Assembly: GCA_937901395.1 (NCBI GenBank)
Contig: CALCDB010000127.1
Location: 1 to 5,341, forward strand
Source: an uncultured Verrucomicrobiota bacterium
GTDB taxonomy: Bacteria; Verrucomicrobiota; Kiritimatiellia; RFP12; UBA1067
Reading direction: 5' to 3'
DNA length: 5,341 bases
How positions within the stretch are numbered: position 1 is the first letter of the stretch; each line of letters starts with the position of its first letter. This document shows, piece by piece, positions 1 through 5,341 of the stretch. The position numbers were made by a program, and so were the translations under genes. The notes below the pieces were generated by a model, which did no database searches, was not told the DNA's origin, and was given only the letters and a program-made list of their open reading frames with translations.

Positions 1-508
1 CGATGCCGGTCGGCGCGATGAGGTTGTATTCCGCCTTGCCCGTTTCCTCCGGGGCCTTGATCTGCACCGTCACGTCTGCCGTCCTGTCGTACTGGCCGAC
101 AAGGTAGATGGGCTTGGTGGTGTTGCTGCGCTTGAGCCAGACGCCGCGTCCGCACTTGACCGCGTTCGCGCGATCCTCCGCCTTCGCATTCTCCTGCCGC
201 GCCGTGAAATCGTATGGATCGGACAAATCCCAAACGCTGAATATTAGGATGTTTCCACCCGCCCCCTTATCCTGAATTCCACAATATCCGCAATCCCAAC
301 CCAACGCCATGTAATAGGAATTCGTCTGCGTCTGCGTTACGACTACCGTTCCCATCACCTCGGCCGCCTTATCCCCATTAGGAGCATCGTACACCAAATG
401 CACGCTACGCGCTTGGCGCTTCGCCTGTTGTTCACCTGAAGGGATTGCCGCAATGGCCACCGCATTGATGGCAACCGCGAACATTAGACATAATGATTTC
501 ATTTTCAT
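1..508 (-). CDS. Secreted DUF3472-like protein, N-terminal part (cut by the window edge)
   Basis: The frame opens with ATG at 508-506 and stays open for 169 codons to the left edge, so only the N-terminus is present. Residues 1-21 form a signal peptide: Lys2 and Lys4, a hydrophobic run from about 5 to 19, and an Ala-Ile-Ala-Ala cleavage region near 18-21; no lipobox cysteine is seen, so export and periplasmic or surface location are inferred. Residues about 63-101 match my memory of the DUF3472 domain: NSYYMALGWD, GYCGIQ (74-79), then ILIFSVWD (87-94) and DPYDF (97-101). Function of DUF3472 is unknown, though it often occurs in secreted, carbohydrate-related proteins. The RFGGEGTG-type motif expected soon after is absent; instead, beyond about residue 122, codons become almost uniformly G/C-ending and the text changes style (WLKR, KPIYLVGQ). 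This may be a second domain or a chimeric join. It lies 21 bases after metK, without a Shine-Dalgarno sequence. A second ATG two codons in (502-500) is an equally possible start. Confidence 0.65.
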   Translation of the reverse strand, partial: MKMKSLCLMFAVAINAVAIAAIPSGEQQAKRQARSVHLVYDAPNGDKAAEVMGTVVVTQTQTNSYYMALGWDCGYCGIQDKGAGGNILIFSVWDLSDPYDFTARQENAKAEDRANAVKCGRGVWLKRSNTTKPIYLVGQYDRTADVTVQIKAPEETGKAEYNLIAPTGI

Positions 509-515
509 AACGCTT

Positions 516-524
516 ATTATATCA
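516..524 (-). promoter_or_regulatory. Extended -10 promoter-like element before the secreted-protein gene
   Basis: The minus strand reads TGATATAAT from 524 to 516, a perfect TATAAT preceded by TGN, the extended -10 form that can work without a -35 box. No good -35 hexamer is seen at 15-18 bases spacing (GGATTA at 17). Transcription from it would start at about 508-510, on or next to the ATG at 508, which would give a leaderless or nearly leaderless message. The gap is AT-rich compared with its surroundings, so a chance match remains possible. Confidence 0.3.
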
Positions 525-529
525 AATTT

Positions 530-1726
530 TCACCACTTTAATCCACGAAGTTCTTCAACCTTGTCAACTTGCTCCCACGGGAATGCGTCCCGACCGAAAT
601 GTCCATAGGCCGCAGTATCCTCGTAGCACCATCCCTTGGGCGACAACAACCCCAAATCTTCGATTAGCGCGTATGGACGAAAATCGAAGATCTTTCCGGA
701 AGATAGCATCTTCTCCAGCTTCTCGTTCGTTACCCCGTCCTTGGCGCTGCCGAATGTCTTTACGCAGAATGAAACGGGCTTGTCGATTCCTATGGCATAC
801 GCAACTTGAATCTGACAACGCTCCGCCAGCCCGGCCGCCACGATGTTCTTCGCCGCATATCTTGCGTAGTATGCCGCGCTGCGATCGACCTTCGACGGAT
901 CCTTGCCGGAAAACGCCCCGCCTCCGTGCGCCGCCATCCCTCCGTATGTATCCACGATGATCTTGCGCCCGGTAAGCCCCGAATCCCCGCATGGTCCCCC
1001 AACTACGAATTTGCCGGTTGGATTTATGTAGAATTTGGTATCGTTGGTAAGTAGCTTCGTCTTGCGTAGATATTCGCGCGCCAACTCCTCGATCATGGCG
1101 TAATTGGCTGCGTTGGCGCCCGCCTCCGTCGTCTGATGCGAAATCACCACGGAATCGATGCCTACTGGCTTTCCATCTGCATATACTACCGATAACTGAC
1201 TCTTGGCGTCTGGCCGTAGCCAATTCAACTTCTCGCTCTTGCGCAACTTGGCGAACATCTTCAATAGCCCATGCGCATAGACGATCGCGATCGGCATGTG
1301 GCTTTTCGTTTCGTTGGTCGCATAGCCGAACATCATCCCCTGGTCGCCAGCCCCCTGCTTGGCCTTGCTCTTGCGATTTACTCCCTGCGCGATATCTGGG
1401 GATTGCCCGTGCAAATGCGAAACGTATTCGAATGTATCCCAGCAGAAATGCTCGCCGTCACGATCGTATCCGATCTTCTTCACTACCTTGCGCGCGATGC
1501 CCATCGTATCGATGTTGCTGAATCCGCGACAGGTGATTTCGCCCATATTGACCACGACATCCGGCCCGACCATCGTCTCGCACGCGACATGTGCATGGGA
1601 ATCTTTGCTTAGGCAAGCGTCGAGAATCGCATCCGATATCTGATCCGCCACTTTATCGGGATGCCCCTCCGATACCGATTCTGAAGTAAACACGTGTGTA
1701 TGATTCTTGTTCATAGTATATACCAT
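530..1726 (-). CDS. metK: S-adenosylmethionine synthetase (methionine adenosyltransferase)
   Basis: Cytoplasmic enzyme making S-adenosylmethionine from ATP and methionine, with tripolyphosphate hydrolysis (EC 2.5.1.6); it supplies the methyl donor for the cell. The protein is 398 residues, close to the usual 380-400, and complete. Visible signatures: FTSESVSEGHPDK with His22, Asp24 and Lys25 (equivalent to His14, Asp16 and Lys17 in E. coli); ACET with the potassium-site Glu50; the mobile active-site loop beginning at QSPDIAQGV (108-116); the signature GAGDQGMMFGYA (125-136); RPDAKSQ with Lys175; LTGRKIIVDTYGG (251-263); and the P-loop-like second signature GGGAFSGKDPSKVDRSAAY (268-286). The ATG at 1726 is one base after the stop of the upstream gene, with AAGG ten bases before it; an internal ATG at 1714 (residue 5) would give an N-terminus closer to that of E. 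coli and cannot be excluded. A small oddity is ISHQTTE at 195-201 where the family usually has a STQH-type stretch. Expression probably depends on the mutS transcript; no SAM riboswitch fits in the gap. Confidence 0.97.
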   Translation of the reverse strand: MVYTMNKNHTHVFTSESVSEGHPDKVADQISDAILDACLSKDSHAHVACETMVGPDVVVNMGEITCRGFSNIDTMGIARKVVKKIGYDRDGEHFCWDTFEYVSHLHGQSPDIAQGVNRKSKAKQGAGDQGMMFGYATNETKSHMPIAIVYAHGLLKMFAKLRKSEKLNWLRPDAKSQLSVVYADGKPVGIDSVVISHQTTEAGANAANYAMIEELAREYLRKTKLLTNDTKFYINPTGKFVVGGPCGDSGLTGRKIIVDTYGGMAAHGGGAFSGKDPSKVDRSAAYYARYAAKNIVAAGLAERCQIQVAYAIGIDKPVSFCVKTFGSAKDGVTNEKLEKMLSSGKIFDFRPYALIEDLGLLSPKGWCYEDTAAYGHFGRDAFPWEQVDKVEELRGLKW

Positions 1727-1727
1727 A

Positions 1728-2645
1728 TTATTGAAACCTTGTCTCTAATGCCTTTAATGTATCATGCATTGAAAGCTTGATCGGCAACTCCATGCAAATT
1801 GGACGTAGCAATCTAAATACTCTCCCCGACATAACCTGTATCTCCCTCGGAACCTTGCCGCCTTTCACGATGCACTTCAGCACCTGCGCCGGCATCGATT
1901 CCCAAAGCTCCTTCAAGGTACTGTTGTGAGCCATTGATACGTTACTGTCGATTATCGTCGAATTGGTCTTGTCGTCAATCGCCAGTAGGCGATACACGAA
2001 GCGCGGACGCTTCTCTTTTGTGATTATGTTTTGCGCGATGCGAAAATCGACGTCAATGACCATATCTGGGATTATCGGCAGATCCTTCGCCGCCTTGATG
2101 TCCGCCTTCTGAAATGTTACCTGCTCTACGTGATGCCGCGAATTCGGAACTTCCAAAGGCCCGTCGTTCCATGATACATCGCCGTTTTCGATGCGCGCGA
2201 AAATCGCCTTGTCCGAAGCGTACCGCAAAGGCAACTTGCCGTCATTCTCCAATCGCATCATTACCCCGTATGCTTCCCAAAGTATCTTTGCCACGAGTTT
2301 TCGTTGCGCTTCGTCCGCACGAATCGGAACGTACCCCATATCGTGCCTGAATAGCGTAATTTGTCCATCCTCCAATACCAGCAATTCAAAATGCGGCATC
2401 TCCGCTGGCGATAGGTAAAAGCCATAGTTGCGATCATGCAGCAACTGCACGAAATCGTGCAACGTTTGCCAACCCTCCAACATCAAAAATCTTACCTTGA
2501 TCGGCTTCCTGTCGCCCTTTAATACCGTGCAGAAATACGGAAACACCGTTCCCCTTGGTTTTACCGCGAAGTTATATGGTAGGAGTTTCTCCCATATTCC
2601 AAGCGCATTCATCTTCGCCCCGATATCTTCGATTGTCCTATCCAT
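1728..2645 (-). CDS. Uncharacterised protein with DUF7309/DUF6930-like layout
   Basis: Complete 305-residue soluble protein with no signal peptide or membrane segment, so presumably cytoplasmic. I do not know its function. The N-terminal part (about 10-165) resembles the DUF7309 pattern as I remember it: an aromatic-rich start (GIWEKLLPYNFAV), a strand-rich middle with LEGWQTLHDFVQLL (56-70), then GYVPIRADEAQRKLVAKIL (104-122) and a short stretch ending in VSWNDGPLEVP (157-167). The C-terminal part (about 190-303) resembles DUF6930: a strand pair VIDVDFRI (196-203), RFVYRLLAIDD (215-225), then GKVPREIQVMSGRVFRLL (263-280) and a final ELPIKL strand with helix, as in proteins where this half follows a DUF7309 half. 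No catalytic motif is obvious. Its ATG is three bases after the mutS stop and its stop is one base before metK, so it is co-transcribed and probably translationally coupled with both. No strong ribosome binding site is seen; an inner ATG at residue 12 is possible. The existence of the gene is much surer than the family match. Confidence 0.85.
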   Translation of the reverse strand: MDRTIEDIGAKMNALGIWEKLLPYNFAVKPRGTVFPYFCTVLKGDRKPIKVRFLMLEGWQTLHDFVQLLHDRNYGFYLSPAEMPHFELLVLEDGQITLFRHDMGYVPIRADEAQRKLVAKILWEAYGVMMRLENDGKLPLRYASDKAIFARIENGDVSWNDGPLEVPNSRHHVEQVTFQKADIKAAKDLPIIPDMVIDVDFRIAQNIITKEKRPRFVYRLLAIDDKTNSTIIDSNVSMAHNSTLKELWESMPAQVLKCIVKGGKVPREIQVMSGRVFRLLRPICMELPIKLSMHDTLKALETRFQ

Positions 2646-2648
2646 ATC

Positions 2649-5018
2649 TTAGAAAAATGTCATTTGCCCCGGAACCTCCGATAACTTCCTTCTCGGCTTA
2701 TGCACTATCTTCGGCGCATTCACGTCCAATTCATTGGCCTCCAGGTTTTTCAATATCTGCCCCGCCCTGTCCACCACCTCGTGCGGCAAGCCCGCCATCG
2801 CCCCAACGTGAATGCCGAAGCTCTTCTCCGCCACGCCCGGCACTATGCGGCGCAGAAAAACTACTCTCCCGCCTTCTTCCTTTACCTTCACCGTGTAGTT
2901 CTTTACTCCCGCGAAGCTATCCGCCATATCCGTGAGCTCGTGGTAGTGCGTCGCGAAAAGCGTCTTCGCCTTCGCTTCCTTCTTGCCGTGCAGGTATTCT
3001 GCTACCGACCACGCTATCGAGATTCCATCGAAAGTCGAAGTCCCTCTGCCGATTTCATCCAATACGATAAGCGATTTCGCGGTCGCATTGTTGAGAATAT
3101 TCGCCGTCTCTTGCATCTCCACGAGGAAGGTCGATCTCCCGCGAGCCAAATCGTCTCCCGCTCCGATTCGCGTGAATATCCTATCCATTACCCCCATGCG
3201 CATTGATGATGCGGGAACGAACGACCCCATGTGCGCCATGATTGCGATGGTGGCTACCTGACGAATGTATGTGGATTTTCCGGCCATGTTGGGCCCGGTA
3301 ATCAGCATTATCTGATCTGTCGTCGTGTTCAAATGCGCGGAATTTGGCACGAATGGCTCCGCATCCGGCAGCTGTTCGATTATTGGGTGCCGCCCATCGA
3401 CGATGCTCAACTCGTCGGAATCGTCCACGATCGGCCGCTCGTATCCCGCCGCCAATGCCCTATCCGCGAGCGATAATGTCGCGTCCAATTCTCCCAGCTT
3501 TATCGAAGTCTCCTGTATCTCCACCGTCTTCGTGGCGATCTTCGATAATATCTCGCGATACAATTGCTGTTCGATCGCTATCGCCTTCTCCTGCGCCCCC
3601 AATACCTTGCGCTCGTATTCCTTTAGTTCCGGCGTCACGTATCGCTCGCCCGTTGTAAGCGTCTGCCTGCGAATGTAATCTTCCGGGACCATCCCTGCCG
3701 ATGCCTTGGGAACCTCGATCATGAAACCAAACGCCGGAACGTGCTTTACCTTCAGCTTTGCGATTCCCGTGCGCTGTTGTTCCCGCGCCTGAAACTCCGC
3801 AATCCACTGGTGCCCCTCGTTCGCCGCCCTTCGATATTCGTCAAGCTCCGCATTGAACCCCGCCGCGATGAATCCGCCGTCCGATAAGAGCACGGGCGGC
3901 TCGTCGACGATTCCGCGATCGATTAGCGCTATGATCTCCGGTTGTGGCGTTCCAATTCCGATCTCCGGTATCGGCCGCAAGCTATCCGCGAGCCCCTTGA
4001 GATCCCTGGGGTTCGCCCGCGCGGCATTCACCTTGGCTATCAGGCGATCCATATCCCTAACGCCAGTGAGTAGATTGCGTAGCCGCGCCAAGGTCAACCT
4101 GTCTTCGACGTATCTTTGAACTTCGTCCAACCGCGCGTTGATCGCCGTCGCGTTCGCCAATGGTCGCGCGATCCAATTGCGCATGGTCCTCGCCCCCATC
4201 GGCGTCTTGGTTACGTCCAGAACCCCTAATAGCGACGCCTCCTTCCTTACCTCCCCCTCGGGCAATAATTGCAAATGTCGAATGCTGCCGCCATCCAACT
4301 TGAGAAAATCGTCCGCCTGACGAACCGAGAGTTTTCTCACGTGCTCCAACGAATGATGTAACGTCGTGCCCACGTAGTAAAGCAACGCTCCCGCCGCGGA
4401 AATCAACTCGTTCTTTCCTTGCAGACCGAACCCGTCCATTGATACTACTTTGAAGTGACGCTCCAATGTCTCCAACGCCGCATCTACCGAGAATGTCCAA
4501 CGGTTGTCGTCGGTACACTTCAGCATTTCCGCCGGACGATATCGATCGATCGCATCATTGAGTTTATCCTCGCCATCGAATTGCTCTACCCAGAATTCTC
4601 CCGTAGGCAGATCCAACATCGCCAAGCCCAACGAGCTTATCGCGGCTATGTAATTGTTCGTCGTCTCATCCAGCAATCCATCTTCCGTAACCGTGCCCGG
4701 CGTCACGATGCGCGTTACCTCTCTGCGCACCAACCCCTTCGCCGTCTTCGGGTCCTCGACCTGATCGCAAAGCGCAGCCGTCTTGCCCGCCTTAATCAAC
4801 TTCGCCAGATACGAATTAAGCGCCTGATACGGACCGCCGCACATCGGTTGGTCTCCGCGATGCGTAAGCGTGGCCCCCAGAATCGGCGCCGCCGTGATCG
4901 CATCCTCGCCGAACATCTCGTAGAAATCGCCCAGCCGGAACATCACGATTGCACCGCTCGGAACCTCGCGCTTGATGGCAAGGTATTGGCGCATCATTGG
5001 TGTGAGTTCGGCTGCCAT
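2649..5018 (-). CDS. mutS: DNA mismatch repair protein MutS (MutS1 type)
   Basis: Recognises mismatches and small loops in newly replicated DNA and, as an ATP-driven sliding clamp, recruits MutL. The 789-residue protein is complete and near normal length (T. aquaticus about 811, E. coli 853). Domain I carries LTPMMRQYLAIK (6-17) and the mismatch-reading Phe-X-Glu motif in GDFYEMF (Phe32, Glu34), which marks a true repair MutS and not MutS2. The connector and lever/clamp domains span roughly 120-550, with core motifs such as KTPMGARTMRNWIARPL (271-287). The ATPase has Walker A GPNMAGKS (575-582), the STFLVEM loop (629-635), Walker B IVLDEIGRGTSTFDG (651-665) and the ATHYHEL histidine switch (689-695). 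The protein ends in QMTFF (785-789), which fits a beta-clamp binding motif; the extra C-terminal tetramer-forming tail of E. coli is absent. The ATG at 5018 aligns well with family N-termini and lies six bases after the permease stop. No mutL or other repair gene is present in the window. Confidence 0.98.
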   Translation of the reverse strand: MAAELTPMMRQYLAIKREVPSGAIVMFRLGDFYEMFGEDAITAAPILGATLTHRGDQPMCGGPYQALNSYLAKLIKAGKTAALCDQVEDPKTAKGLVRREVTRIVTPGTVTEDGLLDETTNNYIAAISSLGLAMLDLPTGEFWVEQFDGEDKLNDAIDRYRPAEMLKCTDDNRWTFSVDAALETLERHFKVVSMDGFGLQGKNELISAAGALLYYVGTTLHHSLEHVRKLSVRQADDFLKLDGGSIRHLQLLPEGEVRKEASLLGVLDVTKTPMGARTMRNWIARPLANATAINARLDEVQRYVEDRLTLARLRNLLTGVRDMDRLIAKVNAARANPRDLKGLADSLRPIPEIGIGTPQPEIIALIDRGIVDEPPVLLSDGGFIAAGFNAELDEYRRAANEGHQWIAEFQAREQQRTGIAKLKVKHVPAFGFMIEVPKASAGMVPEDYIRRQTLTTGERYVTPELKEYERKVLGAQEKAIAIEQQLYREILSKIATKTVEIQETSIKLGELDATLSLADRALAAGYERPIVDDSDELSIVDGRHPIIEQLPDAEPFVPNSAHLNTTTDQIMLITGPNMAGKSTYIRQVATIAIMAHMGSFVPASSMRMGVMDRIFTRIGAGDDLARGRSTFLVEMQETANILNNATAKSLIVLDEIGRGTSTFDGISIAWSVAEYLHGKKEAKAKTLFATHYHELTDMADSFAGVKNYTVKVKEEGGRVVFLRRIVPGVAEKSFGIHVGAMAGLPHEVVDRAGQILKNLEANELDVNAPKIVHKPRRKLSEVPGQMTFF

Positions 5019-5024
5019 GCGCCG

Positions 5025-5216
5025 CTATTCCAATCTGGACTTCTGCCGTGGATCGAAAGCGTCTCGCAACCCTTCGCCTACCAATACCGTAAGCAACATC
5101 ACGATGAACAAAGCCGATGCCGGGAACACCACCAACCACCATGCGAAGCGAAATTGCTGCGCCTCCTGCATCAACTCGCCGCAACTTGGCGTCATCGGCG
5201 GCAACCCGAACCTCAT
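5025..5216 (-). CDS. Oligopeptide/dipeptide ABC transporter permease, C-terminal fragment (DppC/OppC type)
   Basis: Last ~60 residues of an inner-membrane permease that carries peptides, or a related substrate such as nickel, across the membrane together with ATPase and binding-protein partners. The reading GLPPMTPSCGELMQEAQ matches the conserved stretch following the EAA loop of DppC/OppC proteins (family form GLPP-TPSWGELL, here Trp replaced by Cys). It is followed by the last membrane segment, about AWWLVVFPASALFIVMLLTV, and the typical GEGLRDAFDPR ending, then QKSRLE and a TAG stop at 5027-5025. The homology runs out at about 5207, and an in-frame TAA at 5219-5217 closes the frame. The upstream part of the gene is therefore missing, most likely because foreign plus-strand sequence begins here, and the ATG at 5216-5214 is not a real start. 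It lies six bases before mutS, so peptide-transport genes probably preceded mutS in the real genome. The exact substrate cannot be told. Confidence 0.75.
   Translation of the reverse strand: MRFGLPPMTPSCGELMQEAQQFRFAWWLVVFPASALFIVMLLTVLVGEGLRDAFDPRQKSRLE
5187..5207. other. Strand-switch junction, probable chimeric breakpoint
   Basis: To the left, the minus strand encodes a permease ending that is recognisable up to about GLPPMTP (5187-5207). To the right, the plus strand encodes the end of a LysM domain recognisable from about GVIGGNPNLIYPGQ (5188 onward). The two coding signals overlap by no more than about 20 bases, and the permease frame meets TAA at 5219-5217. A join through a short stretch of shared sequence, as in amplification or assembly chimeras, explains this best; a real inversion or recombination is possible. 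The exact breakpoint cannot be fixed from this sequence alone. Confidence 0.6.
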
Positions 5217-5250
5217 TTACCCCGGCCAGCTCTACAACATCCCGGGCTGA
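5188..5250 (+). CDS. LysM-domain protein, C-terminal fragment (probably phage tail protein)
   Basis: The plus frame ending in TGA at 5248-5250 reads GVIGGNPNLIYPGQLYNIPG, a very typical end of a LysM peptidoglycan-binding repeat (consensus NPNLIYPGQ, then a short strand ending in IP). LysM proteins ending in this way are common in phage tails, for instance XkdP of the PBSX-like tail module, where the domain is thought to hold the tail to the cell wall. Only about 20 residues are recognisable. Further upstream the same plus frame stays open to about 4972, but that part is merely the reverse side of the permease and mutS genes and does not look like LysM. The real N-terminal part is therefore missing. 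The stop overlaps the start of the next plus-strand gene. The LysM call is fairly sure; the phage assignment is inference. Confidence 0.6.
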   Translation, partial: GVIGGNPNLIYPGQLYNIPG

Positions 5251-5341
5251 TGGCAACGACACTAGCGGCTGATAACCGCCTGCTGAACGTAAAAGTGCTG
5301 GGACAGAACTTGTCCACTGACCTCGTGGAGTCCTGCGAGAA
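5250..5341 (+). CDS. Unidentified protein, first 30 residues (possible phage tail gene)
   Basis: An ATG at 5250-5252 shares its A with the TGA of the LysM fragment (TGATG), a classic coupled stop/start, and the frame stays open for 30 codons to the window edge. The start of the protein reads MATTLAADNRLLNVKV, followed by LGQNLSTDLVESCE. I do not recognise it. In phage tail operons a LysM protein is often followed by a hub, late-control-D-like or baseplate protein, and the NVKVLGQNL stretch could be a first beta strand of such a protein, but that is conjecture. No Shine-Dalgarno sequence is seen, consistent with re-initiation after the LysM stop. It probably belongs to the same foreign piece of DNA as the LysM fragment. 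Confidence 0.5.
   Translation, partial: MATTLAADNRLLNVKVLGQNLSTDLVESCE

Noticed and set aside
1..247. Plus-strand open frame at the left edge that would continue in frame from the gene at 5250-5341 if the sequence were circular
   Set aside because: The minus-strand reading of the same bases has a much stronger coding signature (G/C third bases, plausible protein, signal peptide in frame), and nothing shows that the window is circular.
509..529. Rho-independent terminator after metK
   Set aside because: The 21-base gap has no GC-rich inverted repeat followed by a T run; it is simply AT-rich with a promoter-like motif.
564..1223. Long second minus-strand open frame inside metK
   Set aside because: It overlaps an unmistakable metK in another frame, its product is Arg/Gly-rich and low in hydrophobic pattern, and no family is recognisable; it is a shadow frame of a GC-rich gene.
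2555..3206. Plus-strand open frames of 126 and 168 codons opposite the end of mutS
   Set aside because: They lie antisense to conserved mutS codons, their products are Pro/Ser- or Arg/His-rich without motifs, and they have no ribosome binding site.
4972..5187. Plus-strand frame leading into the LysM ending, as if one 92-residue protein
   Set aside because: The part before about 5188 is only the reverse side of mutS and the permease, with no LysM or signal-peptide features; only the last ~20 residues look real.
4057..5262. Minus-strand open frames of 153 and 148 codons (4057-4518 and 4816-5262) overlapping mutS and the permease end
   Set aside because: Both are out of frame with the conserved MutS protein and give Arg/Gly/Val-rich products of shadow type.
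5188..5341. A real prophage integrated behind mutS
   Set aside because: No integrase, attachment site or repeat is visible, and the join falls inside both a tail-type domain and a permease domain, which is not how site-specific integration normally looks.

Overview
The window carries a compact minus-strand block of bacterial genes. Read right to left (the direction of transcription) they are: the C-terminal end of an oligopeptide-type ABC transporter permease, mutS (mismatch repair), an uncharacterised 305-residue protein with a DUF7309/DUF6930-like layout, metK (S-adenosylmethionine synthetase), and the N-terminal part of a secreted DUF3472-like protein cut by the left edge. Gaps between genes are very small (6, 3, 1 and 21 bases), so the first four look like one transcription unit. 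The 21-base gap before the last gene holds an extended -10 element that could start a separate, nearly leaderless transcript.

Organism: a Gram-negative-type bacterium with moderate-to-high GC is likely. No gene has a strong Shine-Dalgarno sequence. The secreted DUF3472-like protein and the DUF7309/DUF6930-like protein make me think of the Planctomycetota/Verrucomicrobiota/Lentisphaerota group (perhaps a Kiritimatiellae-like gut bacterium), but this is an impression from protein style and not a placement.

Layout: 1-508 secreted protein (partial, minus); 509-529 short gap with promoter-like element; 530-1726 metK; 1728-2645 unknown protein; 2649-5018 mutS; 5025 to about 5207 permease tail; 5188-5250 the end of a LysM domain on the PLUS strand; 5250-5341 the start of a plus-strand gene overlapping the LysM stop codon (TGATG).

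The most notable observation is at the right end. Within about 20 bases (5187-5207) the sequence changes from a recognisable minus-strand permease to a recognisable plus-strand LysM ending, and the permease frame hits a stop right after the switch. LysM proteins followed by another gene with coupled stop/start are typical of phage tail modules, so the last ~150 bases are probably phage-derived or otherwise foreign sequence joined here, most simply by chimeric assembly or amplification. A weaker break in composition and homology at about 143-154 suggests the left edge may also be joined from elsewhere. mutS, the unknown gene and metK themselves look intact and ordinary. I see no RNA gene, CRISPR array, insertion sequence, terminator or riboswitch.
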